Positions 33,951 to 42,508 of a stretch of 63,042 bases of DNA are shown here, piece after piece. Origin of the DNA: CAZJAH01 sp964544155 (GTDB lineage Bacteria > Bacteroidota > Ignavibacteria > Kapaibacteriales > UBA2268); assembly GCA_964544155.1 (NCBI GenBank), contig CAZJAH010000013.1, positions 1 through 63,042 of the forward strand, read 5' to 3'. Made by a program: the position numbers and the translations under genes. The notes below the pieces were generated by a model. That model searched no databases and had not been told where the DNA came from. It saw only the letters and a list, made by a program, of their open reading frames with translations. Each line of letters starts with the position of its first letter. Position 1 is the first letter of the stretch.

Positions 33951-35129
33951 TCAGTTATTTAAGAATTTGTTTTTTTCCGGCTCTCTAAATTTACTGATAT
34001 CCGGCATTCTAGCGTCGTTTTTGGCACTGACCCTGCCCGGGAAAATAGCCGTATCTCTGTGCTGCCGGTTCTTTCTGCGGTGTTCTATCGCTCCGGGTTT
34101 GCAGGCATCAATACACTCACCGCAGGCCATACATTCTTTGTTGTCAATTAGGTTAAATCCGTTATTGCCGGTGTATGCGTCCATTTCACATGCCTTGTTG
34201 CCGGAATTGCAGCCGTTGCATTTGTCATTCACTGCAAGAACCGACGCGCCCGGAATTTTCTGGGCCCAGCCGAGCATAAGCCCAATCGGACAAACGGCTT
34301 TGCAAAATGGCCTGTAAATAAATAATGAGCTCAAAATAAGCAGCCCGAGTAATATCCAGGCCGTCAAATAGAATGAATTAAGATTGAAAGCCGCTTTAAA
34401 AGGATCTATCTTGCAGAATAAATTTGATTGTGTGAGAAACATCTGCACAATGAGCGCCGCCAAAAGTCCCAGGCGCATGTATTTCATTATTTTTTGAGAT
34501 TTTTCGCTTCTGAGAAATTCCAGTTTGTTCGATTTATAGAGAAATTCCTGCAATCCCCCAAGATGACACACCCAGCCGCACCATGTTTTCCCGAAAATAT
34601 AAGTAAGCGGTATCAGCCCCAAAAACCACACGATAGTATGCCATTGTATGCTCACACCCATCAGCCCCAAAGCAGTATCCTGCACACTCGATATCGGACA
34701 GGGGCATCCGCCGAGGTAAAATCCGAAAAATATCAGCGAGCCCAGCAGCATTGGCAGCCGGAATTTACGGGTAATCGGATTTCTTACCATAAAGCCTGCA
34801 ATAGCTGTAAGGCCTAGCGCAAGAAGAGGCCATTTCAGTTTGCTTAGTGTTGTAGGTTTGTCATCCTCCTCTGCTATACCGCTAACCGCCGGATCTGCCG
34901 GCGGAGGCGAATCCTTCGAGCCGTAGAAATCGCCGAAAGCCTCTCCGGAATTGAGCAGTTCCAGCCCTCCCGCTTTTTCGCTGCCGCCGGAATTTACCCC
35001 GGCTATAGGAGCAGCTTTGGGCTTATCAGTGCAGGAATCCTCTACCGAACAGCCCGTACACTGAGCGTAAATGCTATATGATGAGAATACAATCACAAGC
35101 GAATATATGATCGTGGCGGCTTTTTTCAT
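33951..35129 (-). CDS. NapH/NosR-like membrane polyferredoxin
   Basis: 392 residues. Signal peptide, then a Cys-containing exported segment (QCTGCSVEDSC) and a low-complexity acidic linker, then about five membrane helices with the family Cys motifs TWCGWVCHLGGLQE (His replaces the usual Pro) and RPFCKAVCPIGL, and two C-terminal 4Fe-4S clusters: CNGCNSGNKACEM and CMACGECIDACKPG. Such proteins pass electrons across or along the membrane to periplasmic partners. The four-base overlap with the small exported protein upstream suggests they work together. No nitrate, nitrous-oxide or other reductase gene is near. Confidence 0.85.
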   Translation of the reverse strand: MKKAATIIYSLVIVFSSYSIYAQCTGCSVEDSCTDKPKAAPIAGVNSGGSEKAGGLELLNSGEAFGDFYGSKDSPPPADPAVSGIAEEDDKPTTLSKLKWPLLALGLTAIAGFMVRNPITRKFRLPMLLGSLIFFGFYLGGCPCPISSVQDTALGLMGVSIQWHTIVWFLGLIPLTYIFGKTWCGWVCHLGGLQEFLYKSNKLEFLRSEKSQKIMKYMRLGLLAALIVQMFLTQSNLFCKIDPFKAAFNLNSFYLTAWILLGLLILSSLFIYRPFCKAVCPIGLMLGWAQKIPGASVLAVNDKCNGCNSGNKACEMDAYTGNNGFNLIDNKECMACGECIDACKPGAIEHRRKNRQHRDTAIFPGRVSAKNDARMPDISKFREPEKNKFLNN

Positions 35130-35512
35130 AAGCTTTCTTCGCTTTTTACTGTGAATTCATGCCTTCCCTTAGCGCCTTCTTTATCGCATGTTCTGACGGC
35201 TTCTATGTGTGCCCTGCCGTCTTTTGTTTCCTTTATCCTGATCTTTATGGTTCTTTCCCAGAGGTCGGGAGAAGTTTCCCGCCATTTTGTGCCGGCTACG
35301 GCATCAAATCCCCTTCCGTCGAATTTTGTCTTTTTAATGCCTTCCGGGCAGCCTTTATGAGTGAGAAAGACCTTGATTTTAATTAAAAGCTCATCACCAG
35401 GTCTGTAGTATTCCTTTGAGTTAACTTCTGTGAATTCGATCTCGCATGAATATGCGTTACTCACGGAATAAACCAATACCGTAATAATAATTATGTAAAA
35501 GTATCTTTTCAT
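35126..35512 (-). CDS. Small exported protein paired with the polyferredoxin
   Basis: 128 residues with signal peptide (MKRYFYIIIITVLVYSVSNAYSC). The mature part is beta-rich with one pair of conserved-looking Cys (THKGCPEG and AVRTCDKEGAKG) that could form a disulfide. No family recognised. Overlaps the polyferredoxin start by four bases. Could be a periplasmic electron-transfer or assembly partner (inference from context). Confidence 0.7.
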   Translation of the reverse strand: MKRYFYIIIITVLVYSVSNAYSCEIEFTEVNSKEYYRPGDELLIKIKVFLTHKGCPEGIKKTKFDGRGFDAVAGTKWRETSPDLWERTIKIRIKETKDGRAHIEAVRTCDKEGAKGRHEFTVKSEESL

Positions 35513-35826
35513 AATTTTAAATTGAAATTAAATAACCTGTCCGAAATAGTGTTCCAATTCTGGTGCCAAAATACGATTTTATTCATAAACACCATACTTA
35601 TAATGAGATAGAGATTGTTGTCAGGTTTAAGACATTCCGCTTAATCGACAATTAAGTCGAACCGGGGATAAAATTGGCGAATATGTATATCAATCATCTG
35701 ATCTTTTCTTTTGTAAATATGAGCTAATTCTCTCCGTTTTATAATACTTTCTTAATTTTGTAGTTTAACTTTAAAGAATGGTACTATTTTAACTAATATA
35801 GAACAGAAATTTAACGGAGAAATTTA
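35513..35826. other. Intergenic region between divergent operons
   Basis: 314 AT-rich bases separating the polyferredoxin pair from ychF. No reading frame with start, ribosome site and sensible product. TAATTTTG at 35753-35760 matches the TAnnTTTG -7 element pointing to ychF, 67 bases before its ATG; no TTTG at about -33 was found. A GGAGA ribosome site precedes ychF. Confidence 0.5.
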
Positions 35827-36915
35827 ATGCAAATAGGCATAGTCGGGCTGCCCTTTTCAGGGAAAACAACACTGTTCCGCACACTTGCACAGATACATCT
35901 TGATGAAACATCATCAGGAGGCAAAAAGGAAACAAACCAGGCGGTAGTGAAAGTACCTGATAAAAGACTTGATAAGCTCACCGATATGTTTAACCCGAAA
36001 AAGAAAGTCAACGCCACGATTGAAATAGTCGACCTTGTTTCAGTTCAAAAGGGCGATAACACAACTTCCCAGTTCAATACGCAGTTTATTGCCAGGGTAA
36101 GAAATAATGACGCTCTGCTGCATATTGTGCGAGGGTTCCGCGACGAGGCAGTGCCTCATGTGGACGGCACAATCGATATGATGCGTGATATACGTACGCT
36201 TGAGGATGAACTTATTTTTTCTGACCTCCAGTTCCTGGAAAACCGATTTGATAAGCTTGAAAAAGACATGAAAAAGCCAAAGGCCAAAGACGCCGCCATT
36301 AAAGAAATGGAAGTGATGAAAAAATGGAATGAGGCGCTATCCAATGAAATTCCTCTCAGGGAAGTAGAAATGAGCGAAGATGAGATGAAATATATAAAGA
36401 ACTACCAGCCGCTCACGGCCAAGCCCATGCTCATAGCGCTCAATTTGGATGAAGAAGACGTAAAAAAAGCTGATACCATAGTCAGAGAGCTGCGCGAAAA
36501 GGTAAAAGGAAAAAACATCAGTATCGAACCTTTCTTTGCGAAAATTGAAATGGAACTCAGCCAGCTCAATGACGAAGAAAAACAGGTATTTATGGATGAA
36601 TACGGCCTTACGGATTCCCCGCTGGACAGAATGATATTCAGCGCTTACGAGCTGCTCGGGCTGCAGTCATTCTTTACCGTCGGCGAAGATGAAAACAGAG
36701 CCTGGACAATCAAAAAAGGTATGAACGCCCAGGAATCGGCCGGTGCCATTCACACAGATTTTTATAACAAGTTCATCCGTGCAGAGGTTGTGGCTTATGA
36801 AGACCTTATAAACGCGGGTTCACTGGCAGCATGCAGGGATAAAGGCCTGCTCAGGCTGGAAGGCAAGGAATATATCGTTAAAGACGGCGATATCTTAAAC
36901 ATCAGACACGGATAA
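35827..36915 (+). CDS. ychF: YchF/Obg-like ATPase, divergent form
   Basis: 362 residues, the YchF length. P-loop is GLPFSGKTT (usual GLPNVGKST), the G3 region reads VDLVSVQKGDN in place of the DIAGL...GEG motif, the G4-like segment is ALNLDEED, and the C-terminal TGS-like DUF933 end (GALHTDF-type AIHTDFYNKFIRAEVV, and KEYIVKDGDILNIRHG) is intact. Canonical YchF is an ATPase that binds ribosomes. The changed nucleotide motifs suggest a paralogue with altered hydrolysis. First gene of a long plus-strand run. Confidence 0.85.
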   Translation: MQIGIVGLPFSGKTTLFRTLAQIHLDETSSGGKKETNQAVVKVPDKRLDKLTDMFNPKKKVNATIEIVDLVSVQKGDNTTSQFNTQFIARVRNNDALLHIVRGFRDEAVPHVDGTIDMMRDIRTLEDELIFSDLQFLENRFDKLEKDMKKPKAKDAAIKEMEVMKKWNEALSNEIPLREVEMSEDEMKYIKNYQPLTAKPMLIALNLDEEDVKKADTIVRELREKVKGKNISIEPFFAKIEMELSQLNDEEKQVFMDEYGLTDSPLDRMIFSAYELLGLQSFFTVGEDENRAWTIKKGMNAQESAGAIHTDFYNKFIRAEVVAYEDLINAGSLAACRDKGLLRLEGKEYIVKDGDILNIRHG

Positions 36916-36928
36916 ACAGGAGGAACTA

Positions 36929-37168
36929 ATGAGAATTTCAGTTGATATAAGCTATTATCCGCTTAAGGAAGAATACAAAGAAACTATCAAGGCCTTTATC
37001 GCAAGGATAAAAAAAGACCCTGAAATCGAAGCAGTAACCAACAGCATGAGCACACAATTGAGGGGAGAACATGATAAGATCATGCCCCTGCTGACTGATG
37101 AAATGACAAATGTATTTCAAGAACATAGGGCTGCTTTCGTCCTAAAGATAATTAAGGGGAGTGACTGA
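36929..37168 (+). CDS. Thiamine-binding-like (YKOF/MTH1187) small protein
   Basis: 79 residues with an AGGAGGA ribosome site. MRISVDISYYPL and VTNSMSTQLRGEHDKIM fit the small ferredoxin-like family that includes YKOF-type HMP/thiamine-binding and MTH1187-like proteins. Soluble. It follows ychF by 13 bases. Ligand is not proven by the sequence. Confidence 0.75.
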   Translation: MRISVDISYYPLKEEYKETIKAFIARIKKDPEIEAVTNSMSTQLRGEHDKIMPLLTDEMTNVFQEHRAAFVLKIIKGSD

Positions 37169-37181
37169 TTAACTAAGGTTT

Positions 37182-37859
37182 ATGGGATTAACCGCCGCAA
37201 TAACGATCATTGCCTTCTGGGCTGTGCATTTGATAACATTTTTAGAATACGGGGAAGTGGATTTCACATCCCCGATTATGTATCTGCGCATTATTGTGCA
37301 GGCCTATCTTTTTACGGGCCTTTTCATTACTGCGCATGACTCTATGCATGGTTCTGTCCACAAAAAGAATAAGGTAAATAAAACCGTGGGATATATAGCT
37401 TCTTTTCTTTTCGCGGGTATGTCCTATAACCGGCTTAAGAAAAATCACTACCTGCACCATAAGTATCCCGGCACTGAAAAAGACCCGGATTATTCATCCA
37501 CGAGGAGCTTTATTCCCTGGTTTGCCAAATTTATGTACAGGTACACGACCATCAGCCAGATAGTCGCAATGGCAGTGCTTTTCAATGTACTTTTGATTTG
37601 GTATAATGAGCCGAAGCTGCTTATATTTTGGATATTGCCTGCGCTTTTATCGACGCTTCAGCTCTTTTATTTTGGGACTTATCTGCCCCACAGAAAGCCG
37701 CACACTCATGATATGGGCAGGCACAGGGCCAGGACACAGAGCAAAAACCACCTATGGGCTATGCTCTCCTGTTATTTTTTCGGATACCACACAGAGCACC
37801 ATGAATCGCCCGGAACGCCCTGGTGGCAGTTGTACACAAAAAAATCAATTAAACAATAA
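37182..37859 (+). CDS. crtW: Beta-carotene ketolase CrtW-like fatty acid desaturase family protein
   Basis: 225 residues, membrane di-iron enzyme that introduces 4-keto groups in beta-ionone rings (beta-carotene to echinenone and canthaxanthin) with O2. Diagnostic: GLFITAHDSMHG, NHYLHHKYPG, YFGTYLPHR and FGYHTEHHESPGTPWW, giving all His boxes of CrtW. Slightly short at the N terminus (usual about 240-260). No other crt gene is in the window, so the substrate must be made elsewhere. Lies 13 bases after the thiamine-binding-like gene. Confidence 0.88.
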   Translation: MGLTAAITIIAFWAVHLITFLEYGEVDFTSPIMYLRIIVQAYLFTGLFITAHDSMHGSVHKKNKVNKTVGYIASFLFAGMSYNRLKKNHYLHHKYPGTEKDPDYSSTRSFIPWFAKFMYRYTTISQIVAMAVLFNVLLIWYNEPKLLIFWILPALLSTLQLFYFGTYLPHRKPHTHDMGRHRARTQSKNHLWAMLSCYFFGYHTEHHESPGTPWWQLYTKKSIKQ

Positions 37860-37873
37860 ATTTGAAGAAAGTA

Positions 37874-38581
37874 ATGCGAATCAGTTATCTGCAGCACACA
37901 AAAAGCGAAGGCCCCGGCTACATAGCTGAATGGGCAGAAAATAAAGGCCACGAGCTGACCGGCTACAATATGATAAACGGCGACATGCTGCCGGCCATCG
38001 ATAATTTTGACTGGCTCATTGTGCTGGGAGGCCCTATGAGTATTGACGAGATACGTAAATATCCCTGGCTGAAAGATGAAAAAACGCTTATCAGCGAAGC
38101 CATGAAAAAGAAAAAAGTGGTTATAGGAATCTGCCTGGGCGCACAAATGATGGCGGAAGCATTAGGCGGAAGAGTATTCAAAAGCCCGCTTAAAGAAATC
38201 GGCTGGTACCCTATTCAGATGACCCACCACGCCACTAGTGATGAAATATTCAGCGTGCTGCCCAATCAGCCTATGGTATTCCACTGGCATAATGATATGT
38301 TTGATATTCCACTTAAAGCAAAACATCTCGGGCTTTCAATGGCTTGCAGGAACCAGGCATTTATTCAGGATACTCATATCATTGGCCTGCAGTTTCACCT
38401 TGAACAGACTAGGGATTCTATAAAAAAACTTATAGCCCACCAGGGAGGTATGTCGAAAGGCAGATATGTTCAGAAATCCGTAGATATACTCGAAAAGCTT
38501 AATTACGTTGAAGAATGTAACAGTCTAATGGCTAAGCTTTTAGACAGGATTGAGGAAGTTAATTCCGGAGAAAAGGAATGA
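37874..38581 (+). CDS. Class I glutamine amidotransferase
   Basis: 235 residues from ATG at 37874; a TTG four codons upstream is less likely. Triad: nucleophile Cys in GICLGAQMMAEALGG and His/Glu in GLQFHLEQT. Stand-alone GATase1 domain like those annotated GMP-synthase-like; it might release ammonia from glutamine or hydrolyse gamma-glutamyl compounds. The stop overlaps the glycosyltransferase start (ATGA). Substrate unknown. Confidence 0.88.
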   Translation: MRISYLQHTKSEGPGYIAEWAENKGHELTGYNMINGDMLPAIDNFDWLIVLGGPMSIDEIRKYPWLKDEKTLISEAMKKKKVVIGICLGAQMMAEALGGRVFKSPLKEIGWYPIQMTHHATSDEIFSVLPNQPMVFHWHNDMFDIPLKAKHLGLSMACRNQAFIQDTHIIGLQFHLEQTRDSIKKLIAHQGGMSKGRYVQKSVDILEKLNYVEECNSLMAKLLDRIEEVNSGEKE

Positions 38582-39903
38582 AAAACGTGCTGTTTGTGAC
38601 TTACTACTTTCCTCCTTCAGGCGGCCCCGGCGTTCAAAGGGTACTGAAACATGTTAAATACCTGCCGGATTTCGGCTGGAACCCAATCGTTTTGACTGTA
38701 TCGAACGGGCAGTTCCCTGCCCGGGATGAATCCCTGCTCAAGGAAATACCGGAAGGCACAATTGTCGAGCGTACCAAAATATACGAACCTTATGATATTT
38801 ACCGGAAACTTACCGGCAAAAAGCCCGGCACGGCTATCGATGTAAATACGATCAAAAAAGAAGGCCAGGTAATGAGCACAAAGGAAAAGATCGCCGAATT
38901 TATCAGAGCGTCCTTTTTTATACCTGACGCGAGGATTGGCTGGATATTCACCGCCCGGAAAAAAGCATACGAACTGATCGACAAATACGATATCAAAGCC
39001 ATTTACAGCTCATCGCCGCCCTACACCTGCTCAATGATAGCCAAAGCCGCCAAAAGACGCAAAAATCTGCCCTGGGTTGCGGGATTCCGCGATCCCTGGA
39101 CGGGCTTTATCTCATCGCCAAAGCGCTGGGCCATTCCGAGAGCCATTGATATCAGCATGGAGAGATCGGTATTCACCGAAGCGGATGAGGTTGAATGTGC
39201 CTGGAAAGGTATAATTAAGGATGCTCTCTCTAAGTATCCTCTTCTGCGCAAGGAGAAATTCCACCATGTACCTAACGGATATGACTCGAATGATTTCCCC
39301 AAAGTCAGCGGAGAAAAAAATGAGAAATTCACAGTCACATACACCGGATCAATGTACGGCAGGCGCAATCCTGAGGCTTTCTTTAAAGCTCTTGATCTGC
39401 TGATTGACCGGGGCAGAATCAATAAAAATGAGCTGCATCTTCGCTTTGTGGGCAGGTTCGGTACAGAAGTGGAAGAAATGTTCAGCAAGGCTGATTTCAG
39501 CGATGCTATTGAAACCATTTCCTACGTACCGCATAAAAAAAGCATTGAGTACCTGCTGAGGTCTGACGCGCTGCTGCTTGTAGTGGATGAATCCAAAGAA
39601 AGTGATGAAATTGTGCCCGGCAAGGTTTATGAATATATCGGCGTAAAAAGGCCGATCATAGCTGTCGCGCCCGTTAAAAGCGCCATAGCGGAGCTTATGA
39701 AGGAAACCCGCTCCGGTAAGACTGCTCACCAGTCACAGGTAGAAAAAATCGCCGGTATCATTTTTGAATACTATGAAGACTGGAAATCCGGCACATCAAA
39801 TTTCGACCCTGATGAAACCGAAGTTAATAAATATGAAAGAAGGGAGTCTGCAAGAAAGCTGGCACAGCTTCTCGATATTAATTATAAAAAATACTACAGG
39901 TAA
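38578..39903 (+). CDS. Glycosyltransferase, GT-B fold (GT4-like)
   Basis: 441 residues, cytoplasmic or peripheral membrane. N-terminal YYFPPSGGPGVQRVLKH is the acceptor-site glycine loop often seen in GT4-like enzymes, and the C-terminal DEIVPGKVYEYIGVKRPIIAV carries the nucleotide-sugar-binding glutamate region. Start overlaps the amidotransferase stop (ATGA). Likely builds a surface or glycolipid sugar. Donor and acceptor unknown. Confidence 0.88.
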   Translation: MKNVLFVTYYFPPSGGPGVQRVLKHVKYLPDFGWNPIVLTVSNGQFPARDESLLKEIPEGTIVERTKIYEPYDIYRKLTGKKPGTAIDVNTIKKEGQVMSTKEKIAEFIRASFFIPDARIGWIFTARKKAYELIDKYDIKAIYSSSPPYTCSMIAKAAKRRKNLPWVAGFRDPWTGFISSPKRWAIPRAIDISMERSVFTEADEVECAWKGIIKDALSKYPLLRKEKFHHVPNGYDSNDFPKVSGEKNEKFTVTYTGSMYGRRNPEAFFKALDLLIDRGRINKNELHLRFVGRFGTEVEEMFSKADFSDAIETISYVPHKKSIEYLLRSDALLLVVDESKESDEIVPGKVYEYIGVKRPIIAVAPVKSAIAELMKETRSGKTAHQSQVEKIAGIIFEYYEDWKSGTSNFDPDETEVNKYERRESARKLAQLLDINYKKYYR

Positions 39904-39905
39904 TT

Positions 39906-41015
39906 ATGAAATATTTATCCATAATTCTAATAGCTTTTCTTATTGCTGAAATACATCTTGCGGCAGACGACAAACCGGCTTATAAGCTTTTTGAAAGCGA
40001 CGGCGGCTCTGCTGATTACGGCGAATTGCTCGATGACGCCCTCGAAGCCGATATTGTTTTCTTCGGCGAGCAGCATAATAATCCTATATGCCACTGGCTT
40101 CAGTTCGAGCTGACTAAATCATTATATGATAAAAAGGGCAAAGAGCTGATACTCGGAGCCGAAATGTTCGAGGCCGACGACCAGCTCATTATCAATGAAT
40201 ATCTTACAGACAAAATTGCTGAGAATAATTTTAAAAAAGAAGCTAAGCTCTGGAATAATTACAAAACGGATTATAAGCCACTTCTGGAATTTGCCAATGA
40301 CAGCGGGCTTACATTTGTGGCAACGAATATACCCCGCAGGTATGCCGCGCTGGTTGCAAGAGAAGGACTGGAGGCACTGGAAGATCTGAGCCGGAAAGCA
40401 AAACAGTACATGCCTCCACTGCCGATTGAAGTAGATCTTAATCTTCCCGGCTATAAGAAAATGGAGGAAATGTTCTCAGAAGGCCACGGAATTATGAAAA
40501 AAGCAAACGACAGCAACGATGATAATAATGATGAAAAGAAGGATAACGGGAAGACTGAAAAAACTTCAATGCCTAACGGCACAATGCCGAAACATCATCA
40601 GGACGGCAGGGATACAGCAACAGCAGGGCATCCCCACGCGATGAATCAAGATACCTCTGAAGCTGCCCACCCTGTAATGAAAGACCAGGCCATGCCTCAC
40701 GGCCATGCAATGATGTCTAAAATGAAAGACAAAATGGAATTCCTCAAAATGGCGCAGGCCATCAAGGATGCAACAATGGCACATTTTATCCAAAAAAATT
40801 ACAAAGAGGGCGGAATATTCCTGCACTATAACGGAACATACCACTCGAACAATCATGAAGGTATCGTTTGGTTTATCAAAAGGGATATGCCCGGTAAAAA
40901 AGTAATCACCATAGCCACCGTTCTGCAAAATGAAATCGAAGACCTTGAAGAAGAAAATGAAGGCCTGGCAGATTACATTCTGGTCATTCCTGCAAGCATG
41001 ACAACGACTTATTAA
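39906..41015 (+). CDS. ChaN family haem-iron-uptake protein with His/Met-rich insert
   Basis: 369 residues. Signal peptide (about 1-20), then ChaN-like motifs VFFGEQHNNP, LGAEMFEADDQ, NDSGLTFVATNIPRRY and MAHFIQKNYKEGGIFLHYNGTYHS. ChaN proteins bind haem in Campylobacter. Between about residues 190 and 278 sits an insert with an acidic Asp/Asn run and then a His/Met-rich part (seven His and about nine Met in residues 221-278) that could bind copper, silver or haem. Stop is followed by a strong terminator. It starts two bases after the glycosyltransferase. Confidence 0.85.
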   Translation: MKYLSIILIAFLIAEIHLAADDKPAYKLFESDGGSADYGELLDDALEADIVFFGEQHNNPICHWLQFELTKSLYDKKGKELILGAEMFEADDQLIINEYLTDKIAENNFKKEAKLWNNYKTDYKPLLEFANDSGLTFVATNIPRRYAALVAREGLEALEDLSRKAKQYMPPLPIEVDLNLPGYKKMEEMFSEGHGIMKKANDSNDDNNDEKKDNGKTEKTSMPNGTMPKHHQDGRDTATAGHPHAMNQDTSEAAHPVMKDQAMPHGHAMMSKMKDKMEFLKMAQAIKDATMAHFIQKNYKEGGIFLHYNGTYHSNNHEGIVWFIKRDMPGKKVITIATVLQNEIEDLEEENEGLADYILVIPASMTTTY

Positions 41016-41055
41016 TGAACAATTAATTCTTATAAAGATTTAAACAAATGAGCGT

Positions 41056-41092
41056 GGGGTTTCGTTTTTACATACTGGCGAAACCCCTTTTT
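41056..41092 (+). terminator. Strong terminator after the ychF-ChaN run
   Basis: Nine-pair stem GGGGTTTCG with CGAAACCCC, 14-base loop, then TTTTT. It separates this run from hydG, which starts 23 bases later. Confidence 0.9.
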
Positions 41093-41114
41093 AAAATAAC
41101 ATATAGAACCGGAA

Positions 41115-42506
41115 ATGAACAGGGAAATTATAAATGAGGAAAGTATCGGCTCTTTACTCGATCAAAGAGCTGACAGCGGAAGGGTCAACGAGATTATAGC
41201 AAAGGCAAAGGAATTGAAAGGAATAGGATTGGAAGAGGCGGCGGTTCTGCTTAATACTGAAAATCCTGATGATATAAACAAGATATTCGAAGCGGCGAAT
41301 TTCATTAAAAATGAAATTTACGGAAAGCGGCTTGTGCTATTTGCCCCGCTTTATATATCGAATTACTGCTCGAATAACTGCCTTTACTGCGGATTCCGCG
41401 CCGCCAATAAGCAGATTCAAAGGCATACCCTTACATTCGATGAAATCGAAGAGGAAACGTTGATGATATTAAGGCAGGGGCATAAGAGAGTGCTCATGCT
41501 CATGGGCGAGCACCATAAAAACTGTACTCTGGATTATTTCATAGATACTATTAAAAAAGTATATTCAGTAAAAGACGAGAAAGGCAGCTCCATCAGAAGG
41601 ATCAACGTGGAGATAGCGCCCCTTACTGACGAGGAATTTCAGAAATTCAGGGAAATTCCAATTGGTACTTATACTGTTTTTCAGGAAACTTACAACAGGG
41701 AAACCTATAAGGCCATGCATCCTACAGGCAAAAAAGCAGACTATGACTGGCGCATTGAAACAATGGACCGTGCTCTGGATAACGGAATGCATGATGTCGG
41801 CATTGGCGCACTTTTCGGGCTGTATGACTATAGGTTCGAGACCCTGGCGCTGCTTACGCACGCTGAGCACCTCGATAAAAAGTACAATGTCGGGCCCCAT
41901 ACCATATCCATCCCCAGGATAAAGCCCGCGGAAAACGCGCCCATGACCCATAACATTCCTCACCGGGTATCCGATACTAATTTTAAAAAATTAGTTGCCG
42001 TGCTGCGCTTATCAGTGCCATACACAGGGATGATCTTATCCACAAGAGAGCCTGCACAGTTAAGAACAGAGCTATTCGAGCTTGGTATATCGCAGATCAG
42101 CGCGGGATCGAAGACCAAGCCCGGCGGATACAAACAGGCTATGCTCGAACCTGCCGGAAGGGGCCAGTTCGACTTAAACGACTGCCGCAGCTCAGGCGAG
42201 ATTATTCAGGATGTACTCAAAAGGGGCTATATACCTTCATTTTGCACGGGATGCTATAGGCTCGGCAGGGTAGGCGAAGACTTTATGGATCTGGCAAAAC
42301 CCGGCCTCATTAAGCTGCACTGCCTGCCTAACGGCTTAGCCACACTTAAAGAATACCTGGAAGATTACGCCGATGAGGAAACAAAGCAGATAGGATATGA
42401 GGTGATTAAACGGGAAATAGAAAATATTCCGTCTGAAACCAGAAAGAAGAAAACAAAAGATTATTTAACCAGAATAGAAAAAGGCGAAAGAGACCTTTAC
42501 TTTTAA
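41115..42506 (+). CDS. hydG: [FeFe] hydrogenase maturase HydG (radical SAM tyrosine lyase)
   Basis: 463 residues. Splits tyrosine to p-cresol and dehydroglycine, yielding CO and CN for the H-cluster. Radical-SAM cluster CX3CX2C at Cys85, Cys89 and Cys92 (NYCSNNCLYCGF). The C-terminal second cluster is CX2CX22C at Cys377, Cys380 and Cys403, exactly the HydG spacing, which separates it from ThiH. Conserved VEIAPLTDEEF and GVGALFGLYDYRFE-like segments. hydE starts two bases after. The strong terminator upstream implies its own promoter in only about 22 bases or read-through. Confidence 0.96.
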   Translation: MNREIINEESIGSLLDQRADSGRVNEIIAKAKELKGIGLEEAAVLLNTENPDDINKIFEAANFIKNEIYGKRLVLFAPLYISNYCSNNCLYCGFRAANKQIQRHTLTFDEIEEETLMILRQGHKRVLMLMGEHHKNCTLDYFIDTIKKVYSVKDEKGSSIRRINVEIAPLTDEEFQKFREIPIGTYTVFQETYNRETYKAMHPTGKKADYDWRIETMDRALDNGMHDVGIGALFGLYDYRFETLALLTHAEHLDKKYNVGPHTISIPRIKPAENAPMTHNIPHRVSDTNFKKLVAVLRLSVPYTGMILSTREPAQLRTELFELGISQISAGSKTKPGGYKQAMLEPAGRGQFDLNDCRSSGEIIQDVLKRGYIPSFCTGCYRLGRVGEDFMDLAKPGLIKLHCLPNGLATLKEYLEDYADEETKQIGYEVIKREIENIPSETRKKKTKDYLTRIEKGERDLYF

Positions 42507-42508
42507 AT

